Shown here in pieces: positions 1 to 7,331 of a stretch of 63,816 nt of DNA. The DNA lies in the NCBI RefSeq assembly GCF_900188385.1, contig NZ_FZOI01000023.1:1-63816 (forward strand), read 5' to 3'. Below the pieces are notes generated by a model that saw only the letters and a list, made by a program, of their open reading frames with translations, searched no databases and was not told the DNA's origin. This stretch comes from Azospirillum sp. RU38E. GTDB lineage: Bacteria > Pseudomonadota > Alphaproteobacteria > Azospirillales > Azospirillaceae. Every line of letters begins with the position of its first letter. The first letter of the stretch is position 1. The position numbers and the translations under genes are program-made.

Positions 1-102
1 AAGCCCTGACCCGAAAAATCCTACCCCCAACCCGGCGCCGGAGGCCAAATGCGACCGATTTTTCAGGCAAAAAAATTCCCGTGACGAATCCGGGGCGGAC
101 AG

Positions 103-142
103 CAAAAACCCCAGCAACCGTTTCGGATTGCTGGGGTTTTCT
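103..142 (-). terminator. Rho-independent terminator behind the tRNA remnant
   Basis: A CCCCAGCAA / TTGCTGGGG inverted repeat separated by 11 bases is flanked by an A run on the left and a T run on the right, so it could act in both directions. On the minus strand it lies just after the tRNA 3' end, where the terminator of the original tRNA gene would be. This suggests bases 1-144 are chromosomal flank. Confidence 0.75.
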
Positions 143-144
143 TT

Positions 145-189
145 TGGATGCGGGGACAGGATTTGAACCTGTGACCTTCAGGTTATGAG
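145..189 (-). other. 3' fragment of initiator tRNA-Met: attachment site of the integrative element
   Basis: Read on the minus strand the segment runs CTCATAACC, then variable loop, a complete T arm (ACAGG-TTCAAAT-CCTGT) and the acceptor strand CCCCGCA ending in TCCA. This matches the 3' half of alphaproteobacterial initiator tRNA-Met from the anticodon loop onward. Homology stops just 5' of the anticodon loop; the D arm and 5' acceptor strand are missing, so it cannot be a functional tRNA. A tyrosine integrase gene starts about 190 bp away. The arrangement fits integration into the tRNA 3' end, with the restored tRNA expected at the far end of the element outside this window. Confidence 0.8.
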
Positions 190-345
190 TTTGAAAAGTA
201 CTCATACGATGATGTACTCTGGAATACCCCAAATCATCTAAATATCTGATAACACTTCTGATATTTTGACTTCCATGTACGACCAGATACCATCATCAGC
301 GCTCCGATTTTATCTCATCTGGTAGCTATATGGTAGCTGATACCA

Positions 346-362
346 AGCACCATGATGGTGCT
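346..362. promoter_or_regulatory. Perfect palindrome upstream of the integrase gene
   Basis: AGCACCAT-G-ATGGTGCT is a perfect 8-bp inverted repeat around one base, ending about 20 bp before the integrase start codon. A tandem GGTAGCT pair lies just before it (around 321-338). The position suits an operator or recombinase arm site controlling integrase expression or excision. No cognate regulator can be named from the sequence. Confidence 0.4.
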
Positions 363-382
363 TCCGGTGTTTCTGGAGATGG

Positions 383-1609
383 ATGATGGCAAAGCTCTCC
401 AAGCGTTCCGTGGATGCGGCGGCTGCAGGTCCGACCCTGAAGGTGGTCTGGGATGACGAGTTGCGGGGGTTCGGCGTCCGCATCCATCCCACGGGTCGCA
501 AGGTCTATATCGTGAAGTGCCGGATCAACGGACAACAGCGTTTCATCACGATTGGTCAGCATGGCCCTGTAACCGCGGAGCATGCCCGGGCGCGGGCATA
601 TGAAATCCTGTCTGAAGCGAAGAACAAACGTGATCCGGCACAGGAACTCGATCAAGCGCGGAAGGCACCGACCATGAAGGCGCTGGGAGAGCGGTTTCTG
701 GAAGAGCACGTTGCTGTCCGTTGCAAGCCTTCGACCCAGTATGAATATCGGCGGTCGGTCGAGCTGTTCATCAATCCCAAGATCGGCACTCGGCGGGTTA
801 CAGACATTCAACGCCGGGATATTGCGGAACTCCACCATTCGCTGCGGCATATCCCCTATCAAGCCAACAGAACCCTTGGCGTATTATCCAAGATGTTCAA
901 TTTGGCTGAAGTCTGGGGCCTTCGACCGGACGGCAGCAACCCATGTCTGCATGTGAAGAAGTTCCCTGAGGAAAAGCGGGAGCGTTTCCTCAGCGCGAAC
1001 GAATATGCAGCGCTGGGGCGGACACTGGCCGAGTTGGAAGCAGCGAAATCGGAGCCGGCTTCCGTCATCGCTGCCATCCGGCTGCTGATGCTGACGGGTT
1101 GCCGGCTTGGCGAAATCATGATGTTGAAGTGGGCCTATGTTGACTGGCAGGCCAAGGCGTTCAGGCTGCCGGATTCAAAAACGGGGGCCAAAGTCGTTCT
1201 GTTCGGAGAGGCTGTTGCAGTCGTCCTGCGTGCTGTCCCAAAGCTGCCGGATAATCCGTGGGTTATCACAGGCACAAAGAAGGGAACCAGACTGACAGAC
1301 TTGCAACCACCATGGCGGCGCATTCGCCGACGGGCGGGGCTGGACGACGTTCGCCTTCACGACTTGCGACATTCCTTCGCCAGCGGTGCCCTGTTCCTGG
1401 GCGAAGGACTACCGATGATAGGGAAGTTGCTGGGCCATACGCAGGTGCAGACCACCGCCCGGTATGCGCATCTGGCGCTTGATCCGGTCAGGAACGCTGC
1501 GGAGAAGGTGTCTGGCTTCATTGCAAAACAGGCTGGTGGCTCATCGCACTCCAGCTACGCACGGCGCAGTCGGTTCAGGATCAACGCCCGGAACTCAACG
1601 GTCAGATAA
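383..1609 (+). CDS. int: Tyrosine recombinase (phage/ICE-type integrase)
   Basis: 408 aa. Residues about 1-95 resemble the DUF4102-type arm-binding domain of P4-like integrases (DDELRGFGVRIHPTGRKVYI). A core-binding domain follows at about 100-190. The catalytic domain shows the first Arg in LTGCRLGE (about 241), HDLRH (about 325-329), LGHTQ (about 350) and the nucleophile Tyr in TTARYAHL (about 360), so the active site appears complete. It would catalyse site-specific integration and excision at the adjacent tRNA-Met site. Two in-frame ATGs (383, 386) follow a GGAG sequence at 375-378. The C-terminal 30 residues are basic and not conserved. Confidence 0.93.
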   Translation: MMAKLSKRSVDAAAAGPTLKVVWDDELRGFGVRIHPTGRKVYIVKCRINGQQRFITIGQHGPVTAEHARARAYEILSEAKNKRDPAQELDQARKAPTMKALGERFLEEHVAVRCKPSTQYEYRRSVELFINPKIGTRRVTDIQRRDIAELHHSLRHIPYQANRTLGVLSKMFNLAEVWGLRPDGSNPCLHVKKFPEEKRERFLSANEYAALGRTLAELEAAKSEPASVIAAIRLLMLTGCRLGEIMMLKWAYVDWQAKAFRLPDSKTGAKVVLFGEAVAVVLRAVPKLPDNPWVITGTKKGTRLTDLQPPWRRIRRRAGLDDVRLHDLRHSFASGALFLGEGLPMIGKLLGHTQVQTTARYAHLALDPVRNAAEKVSGFIAKQAGGSSHSSYARRSRFRINARNSTVR

Positions 1610-1627
1610 CTTGGGAAATACGTTTAG

Positions 1628-3234
1628 CCCGTCTTATTCACCGGATATGATCTGACCGGTTCTGTGTTCTGCGGGTGTACACGTTTTGGTGGCGCGAAAT
1701 GCGCGGTTTTATCTTGGCTTTGGATTTGGGCTTGGGTTTTCAGGGTTGTGGGTTTGCCGGGACACGCCGTCCCGTTGCTCATGCCGGTGCCGGCCTGAGC
1801 GCGTATGCCAAGCCGCGAAACAGCGGTGCTTCCGGGCATGATGCTGCAAATGCGATGCGGACGCGGCTGGTTGTCTCGATGACGCGGGCAGCGCTTTTCA
1901 GCAAGCGCAGCCTGATTGTTGCGAATTCGGCCCTGGCAAGGGGATTTTGGCGAGGAACGGCATCGCGGACGGTGAGCATCAGCCAATAGGCGGCGGTGTG
2001 CATGATCAGGCGGACCTGATTGGCCAGCGGAGAACGGCAACTGGTGCGATCAGACGCCAATTGGGTCTTGTGCAGTTTGATCAGGTTTTCGGCCTACAAT
2101 AGAGGCTTTCATACAGCCATTCTGGCGTGCCGATATCCAGGCTGGTGACGACAAAGCGGATATCCAGGCCGAGCCGGGTGGCCTCGATGCGGGCGACGAC
2201 GCGGCGCTGTCTTTTCCATGATCCCGCCTTGTGACTGGTCTCGGCAAAGCCACGCACGGCGTCCTTGTCCTCCAGGGCGCGATGGGTGCGCACGGCATCG
2301 GCGGCGGTCTCCACCTTGGCCTTGAGCGGCTTGGAGCCGGTCAGGCCGAAGATATAGTCGATGCCGTTATCGTCGCACCAGTCCATCACCTCCGGCCGGC
2401 CATAATGGCCGTCGCCACGGATGGTGAGGCGGGTGGCGGGCCAGTGCCGCCGGACCCGGCGGACCAGACGGCGCAGATGACCCCGGATTTCCACGCCGGT
2501 CGGCGTTTTGCCAGGCCGCAGGATCATGGCCACCGGGCGGCTGGTCTCGGTGTCATAGATGTGGAGGGGCAGGAAACAGCGCTCATCATAATGGGCGTTG
2601 AACAGCGACAATTGCTGATGGCCATGCACGACATCGACGGTGTCGTCGATATCCAGCGTCACCGCAGTGGGCGGCTTGGCATAGCTGGCGCACCAGAGAT
2701 CGACCAACACGCCGCCAAGCCGGATCACATCGCGCAGGCGGGGCGTGTTCTCCAGACGCGAGATCGTCGGCTGGGAGCAGAGATCGGCCCCGCTGTCGGG
2801 CAGCCGCCCACAGGCCAGTTTGAGGGCGGGGTCGTGGCGCAGGCTGTCCAGGTCGTCCCCGTCCTCATAGCCAAGTGCGATGGCGAAAATCCGCGCCCGC
2901 AGCATGTCGGCCAGAGAATGAATGACGCGGCTCGGATCGCGCCGGTCCGGGATCACGGACGCCAGCCGGTCGGCAAGGCCAAGCTGGCGATCCGCCAGCG
3001 CCAGCAGCATCGCACCCCCATCAGAACTGATCCGCCCACCATCAAAAGCGGCGGTCACAGGGCGACGCGAGACGGCTGGAAATGCAAACGGCAGAAGGGT
3101 ATCGTCCAACATGGCGGGTGTGGCGCTCTCCGATGCGGTTGCAGAGATGGTTCAGACACCCAAATCCTACGCCATATCAGTGACTTGCGATACACCCGCC
3201 AACCAAAATCATGCAGTCCGGTGAATAAGACGGG
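1628..3234 (-). mobile_element. IS1380-family insertion sequence, about 1.6 kb
   Basis: The ends are near-identical inverted repeats beginning CCCGTCTTATTCACCGGA (1628 on plus, 3234 on minus). A 4-bp direct duplication TTAG flanks them (1624-1627 and 3235-3238). It carries one transposase gene on the minus strand. Size, one-gene organisation and short target duplication fit the IS1380 family. The ends are intact, but the transposase is frameshifted, so movement would need a transposase in trans. The element separates the integrase from the rest of the window. Confidence 0.88.
1779..3112 (-). pseudogene. Frameshifted IS1380-family transposase
   Basis: The first 343 residues (3112 down to 2081) carry IS1380-type DDE transposase features: an early FDGGRISSDGGAMLL segment, the first Asp region VTLDIDDTVDVVHG, and IRGDGHYGRPEVMDWC. 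The frame stops right after YESLYC. The expected continuation, AENLIKLHKTQLASDRTSC through LFRGLAYALRP, is present in another frame down to 1779. Compared with the usual CARGQAENL junction, about 10 bases are missing near 2091. Joined, the protein would be about 440 aa, normal for the family. Confidence 0.85.
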
Positions 3235-3235
3235 T

Positions 3236-3384
3236 TAGCATTACAGTTGCGGTTCAAAACAAGGGCAATAGAGCGTTGGCAATGACCGCGCCTGAAGCCA
3301 GAAAATCACAGAAATCCTGATCTGCCGACAAGACCTTATTGAAGGGGTAAAACAAGAAAAAATCTAACTGCAACTGTAATGCTA
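3236..3384. repeat. 149-bp element with perfect 15-bp terminal inverted repeats (MITE-like)
   Basis: TAGCATTACAGTTGC at 3236-3250 is exactly complementary to GCAACTGTAATGCTA at 3370-3384. The 119 bp between carry no convincing gene. Size and structure resemble a non-autonomous transposable element. The left repeat overlaps the TTAG target duplication of the IS1380 element, so the IS inserted at its very edge. The remaining sequence up to 3616 shows no gene I can support. Confidence 0.5.
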
Positions 3385-3616
3385 GCCCCGATGTCATGGC
3401 TCTGGTAAGGGCACGAATTTCCGGTTTCATAAGTCGTAGCGCAGTGGAGCCATTCCGCCTTACGTTGGCTTTCTTTTTGAAAAGGCACCAGCGCTCGTCC
3501 ACCGTCACCGGAAGCGATCTCGGAAAAGACCCGATTTCAGTCTTGTGGTTCGTCTAAATTAATGAGATGCTCAAGATATGAATAAGGTGACTTAACTGCA
3601 TCCGGGCAGGCTCCCC

Positions 3617-4225
3617 ATGCACAAAGACGTTTTCGTTTATATCCGGAAGCTCTTCCATTCCGCTCTGAGCCGCATGCAACTCAGGGGTAGAAGAGCCGTT
3701 CCTAGAGATAAATTTGTTGACAATGCATCGGTTCACTTAGAACCGGTGCCTTCTTCACAGAGTCCACAAGTTACCCCTCACGCGGAAGACCATCCGGTAG
3801 TGCTTCCATCAGTACCCTCACCGGTAGCGAAAGCTGAATTGCCAGAGATTGCGGCGGGAGGCCAAACCCCGGCACGCGAAACGCTTGATCTACTGGAGGA
3901 TTGTGTCAGCCTTTTCGACGAAATCGACGGACATATTGCTAGTCTCGACCCTCCCGCCCAAGAAATTGCCAAGCATGTCTGTGATCGGTTGCAGGAGATT
4001 CTGGAACGAGCCGGGATGGAGGTCATCGCCGAAGATGGGGTTTTCAACCGTCGCCTGCATCGACCAGAGAAGAAGGGATCCGGAAACAACGGTGACGATT
4101 CGCAATGGCATGCGCGAATCCTCAGTCCTGGTTTCCAGTTGGACCGTCGTGTTTACCGCAAGGCACGTGTCAGCCTGCGGCCCGGCGGCGACGGGGCGAC
4201 GACGGGTCAGGGCTCGGGCGCTTGA
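3617..4225 (+). CDS. GrpE-like nucleotide exchange factor
   Basis: 202 aa. Residues about 1-75 are low-complexity and Pro/Ser-rich. Residues 85-140 are helical (LLEDCVSLFDEIDGHI, RLQEILERAGMEVI), followed by DGVFNRRLHRPE, which resembles the GrpE helical-bundle exit. Residues 170-192 (ILSPGFQLDRRVYRKARVSL) resemble the final beta strands of the GrpE wing that contact the Hsp70 ATPase domain. The long GrpE coiled-coil stalk seems shortened or replaced. Its position at the head of a cluster with five Hsp70 ATPase-domain genes fits a dedicated exchange factor. The family call rests on motif resemblance only. The ribosome binding site is weak. Confidence 0.6.
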   Translation: MHKDVFVYIRKLFHSALSRMQLRGRRAVPRDKFVDNASVHLEPVPSSQSPQVTPHAEDHPVVLPSVPSPVAKAELPEIAAGGQTPARETLDLLEDCVSLFDEIDGHIASLDPPAQEIAKHVCDRLQEILERAGMEVIAEDGVFNRRLHRPEKKGSGNNGDDSQWHARILSPGFQLDRRVYRKARVSLRPGGDGATTGQGSGA

Positions 4226-4282
4226 TCATCAGAAGAAAGCTTGAATCCAACGAACTCCTTGGCAGAGAAAGGGTGCTCGATC

Positions 4283-5299
4283 ATGAATGATCCTTCCAAA
4301 AGCCATCTTTCATCCTGGTCCTCTCCCTTCGATCTGGTTTTGCGGCCCGCATCGGAGGTGCCTTCAGCGCCGGTGATTACGGCGGAGCCTGTAATCGGCA
4401 CGCCGCATGTTGACGCTAATGCCTGGGTCGGCCAGCAACGGCATGACGATACCTGTGGTATCCGCTGCCAGGAGTTCATCATTGCCCAGTTCACCGGCCA
4501 TGACCCGGGCGAGGACGCCTTGATCAAGGAAGCCACCCAGAACGGCTGGTACCATCAGGGTGAGGGAACGACGATCAATGATCTGGGAAAACTGCTGGAG
4601 CATCACGGCATCGCCGTCAATCGCTTTGAACATGCCAATATTTTTCACCTGAGCAACGAGCTGGCGCAAGGTCACAAGGTCATGGTGGGGGTCCATGCCG
4701 ATGGCCTGTGGCACCCGGACCCCATGCTTGATGCGCTGTTCGCCAAGTTGGGCATGAATGGGGCTGACCACGCCGTCGTCGTTTCCGGCATAGATACCTC
4801 TGACCCTGAGCATGTTGGTGTGATTGTGACCGATCCTGGTACCGGCGAGGCGGTTGCGCGCTATCCGTTGGAACAGTTCGTCAACGCCTGGAACGGCAGC
4901 AACTTCTTCATGGTGGCAACGCAAGAGCCTGTGCCACCGTCGGCACATCAGCCCGAAATGGCGAATTTCGATTACGCCAAGGGACACGTCGAACATGTTT
5001 GGGGTCTGCCCTACACCATGTTCACGGCTCTTGAGCATCAAGCCTCGCATTGGTTGCATGCGATACGCGATATTCTGGCTCATATGCCGGAACCCTTTCC
5101 CGGCTTTCCCCCGGTTCACCCGTCGGAGGTGCGACTGCAATCCGTTGCAGGGCATGACGAAGTCGCCACCCGTCATGATGACGGCGCGCCCCACCATACG
5201 GATCCAGGCATTCTCCACCACATTTTCGACGTGTTGGCCCACCCCGGCTATCCGCAGCCGCATGATCATGACGTCAGCGACATTCCGCGGGATCTGTGA
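4283..5299 (+). CDS. C39/papain-like cysteine peptidase-fold protein
   Basis: 338 aa from the ATG at 4283, which follows AAAGGG; a TTG 42 bp upstream is in frame but less likely. Residues 51-62 (QQRHDDTCGIRC) give a Gln and Cys (C58) in papain-like spacing. ADHAVVVSGID places a His at about 163 and VTDPGTGE an Asp at about 184, completing a Cys-His-Asp triad of the C39 type. The C-terminal third (about 240-338) is His- and Pro-rich and unrecognised. No signal peptide is seen. It lies between the GrpE-like gene and a dynamin-like GTPase, so it may process a partner protein or be an effector; both are inference. Confidence 0.6.
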   Translation: MNDPSKSHLSSWSSPFDLVLRPASEVPSAPVITAEPVIGTPHVDANAWVGQQRHDDTCGIRCQEFIIAQFTGHDPGEDALIKEATQNGWYHQGEGTTINDLGKLLEHHGIAVNRFEHANIFHLSNELAQGHKVMVGVHADGLWHPDPMLDALFAKLGMNGADHAVVVSGIDTSDPEHVGVIVTDPGTGEAVARYPLEQFVNAWNGSNFFMVATQEPVPPSAHQPEMANFDYAKGHVEHVWGLPYTMFTALEHQASHWLHAIRDILAHMPEPFPGFPPVHPSEVRLQSVAGHDEVATRHDDGAPHHTDPGILHHIFDVLAHPGYPQPHDHDVSDIPRDL

Positions 5300-5349
5300 C
5301 CGGGAAGCACCTGTACCCCTTCCTTACCCAGGCTTTGAATGGAGATAGC

Positions 5350-7296
5350 ATGACCAGTCTTTTTGAACGGATCGACGGCTTGCGCGTCGATGTCAAAGCC
5401 CTGATCAACCGGGTGACCACCCTTAGCCAGAACAGTGAATTGCCGCCGCTGCCCGATGCCGTAGATGGCATCATAGCCAAGCTGGACCAGAATATCTATC
5501 TGGTGCCGGTCATGGGCGAGGCCAAGCGCGGCAAGTCCAGCTTCCTCAACGCACTCATGGGGCGGTCGATACTGCCGGTTTCCGACAAGATCGCCACGAA
5601 CCAGGTCTTCCGCATTGCCAGGGCAGAAAAATTCGCCTGCCGTCTGCGCTACGAGGATGGTAGCGCCGATCCGATCGCTGTGGAGGATCTGGCAACCTAT
5701 GGCTCCCAAATCTATGCGAACAGTCCGCGGGCGCGGGCGGCAGCGCAGGGCAAGCTGCTGCGTTGGATTGAGATTGATATACCGGATACCGTGGCAAAAT
5801 TTCTGCCAAAGAATATCGCCCTTCTGGACACACCCGGCCTCGGCTCTATCCTCGCCGCACACGGCAAGATCACGCGGCGTTTCATTCCCTACGGCGACGG
5901 GGTCATCTATGTCCTGGATTCAGAACGGCCGATGGTCGAAGATGACACCCAGTATATTAATGAAATACTTGATAACACGCCCAATATATTCTTCATTCAG
6001 ACCCGGATCGACCAGTTCGGTTCCGCGTATAAGGGGGTGCTGGCGCGCAATCGCGAGATTCTGCGCGAAAAATTCGCGGAACGTCTTTCCGATCCCCAAG
6101 TCTGGCCAATCTCCAATACCAATCTGATGAAGGCGGTCGAAACCGGTGATGCCGATTATCTCCAGGTCAGCCGTTTCCCCGCTCTGGCCGAGGCGCTGCA
6201 GATATTCCTGTTCCGCTCGGCAGGTGTGGAAAAACTGGCCCAGGCGACGGGGCTGCTGGCAGAACAATTGCGCCAGGGCGGCGATACCCTCAATACCCGG
6301 CTAAAGAACCTGATCGCGGAGTCCCAGGAGGGTCGGGCCGAAATCCAGCGCAAGATCGCCGAGAATCTGCGCGTCTTCCACGATACCTGGGGTGAGCGGG
6401 GCCGCGAACGGGAGCTGTTGACCAAGGATCTGCGGCAGATCGTTCAGCGCGGCAAGCATCAGTTCGTCCAGACACTTCAGCCGACGGGCCGGATCGCCGC
6501 CATGATCGGTCGGGAAATTGATCAGATCGACTCTGTTGCCGCTGCAAAGAGTTTTGCTGAATCACTAAAAACCAACATTCTTGAATGGGCCGATGTTGAA
6601 TGGAACAAGGTGAGCGAGGCCACCCGCACAGCCTGTGCCGCTAGGTTGGCCCATTTGATCGCCGATGTCGGTGACCTTTCCACCGGCGTAAACGGAGCCG
6701 ATGGTGCCAGCATTTCCCGGACAACCACGCTCTCGGCACGCGGTGATCTATGGACACGGGTAGTGGGGGGGCGCGTTCACATGGTCCAGACGACCATGAC
6801 CGCCGGTCTCGCCTCGGCTCTGGCGGGGGTCGCCATCACCACATCCTGGTTTCCACCGGTTTCGCTGTCCATAGTTGCCGGCCTCGCGGTCTGGGGTTTC
6901 CTGCGTGGTTGGCGCGACACGGGCGCCCGCGAACTGGAGAAGGCCAAGGCGGAGTTGAAGCAGCATTTGGCAGCCGGGTTGGATGAGGTACGCAGCCATT
7001 TCATGTCGGTCAGTGTCGAGCAGTCGAGTCTTCTTGACCGGCATTTCGGCGAACTGGAGGCGCGGGTTTTAAAGCGGGTCGATGGACTGATCAACGACAA
7101 ATCCAAACAGGTGAAAGTGGAACAGGAACGGCTGGAGGCCGATGGCAAGCTGGGTGAGGCGGCCAGGGCGGCAAAGCTGGCGGCACTGCGTGCCCAGATC
7201 GACGATTGGACTACGCTGACTACCGACGCCACTGCCTTTCAAGGCGCGTTCAACGCGGTGCTCCAGGAACTGATGCCGAAAGAAGCGGCTGTCTGA
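5350..7296 (+). CDS. Dynamin-like GTPase with membrane hairpin
   Basis: 648 aa from the ATG at 5350, preceded by GGAG at 5341-5344. G1 is GEAKRGKSS (about 56-64), G3 is DTPGLGS and the G4-like motif is TRID, all consistent with an active dynamin-superfamily GTPase. Residues about 485-518 form two hydrophobic stretches split by a SWFPPVS turn, like the membrane paddle of bacterial dynamins. Helical segments flank it, and the tail reads FQGAFNAVLQELMPKEAAV. It stands directly before an Hsp70 fusion gene (35 bp). Pieces of its 3' end are found again after two other Hsp70 genes, so a GTPase-Hsp70 pair seems to be the ancestral unit. Confidence 0.85.
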   Translation: MTSLFERIDGLRVDVKALINRVTTLSQNSELPPLPDAVDGIIAKLDQNIYLVPVMGEAKRGKSSFLNALMGRSILPVSDKIATNQVFRIARAEKFACRLRYEDGSADPIAVEDLATYGSQIYANSPRARAAAQGKLLRWIEIDIPDTVAKFLPKNIALLDTPGLGSILAAHGKITRRFIPYGDGVIYVLDSERPMVEDDTQYINEILDNTPNIFFIQTRIDQFGSAYKGVLARNREILREKFAERLSDPQVWPISNTNLMKAVETGDADYLQVSRFPALAEALQIFLFRSAGVEKLAQATGLLAEQLRQGGDTLNTRLKNLIAESQEGRAEIQRKIAENLRVFHDTWGERGRERELLTKDLRQIVQRGKHQFVQTLQPTGRIAAMIGREIDQIDSVAAAKSFAESLKTNILEWADVEWNKVSEATRTACAARLAHLIADVGDLSTGVNGADGASISRTTTLSARGDLWTRVVGGRVHMVQTTMTAGLASALAGVAITTSWFPPVSLSIVAGLAVWGFLRGWRDTGARELEKAKAELKQHLAAGLDEVRSHFMSVSVEQSSLLDRHFGELEARVLKRVDGLINDKSKQVKVEQERLEADGKLGEAARAAKLAALRAQIDDWTTLTTDATAFQGAFNAVLQELMPKEAAV

Positions 7297-7331
7297 GAGC
7301 GCCATCTTCCTCTATCCATCACGGAGTTTTC

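Noticed and set aside
3254-3508. 84-aa minus-strand reading frame beside the IS1380 element
   Set aside because: It spans the 149-bp inverted-repeat element, lacks a ribosome binding site and resembles no family I recognise; at best a remnant.
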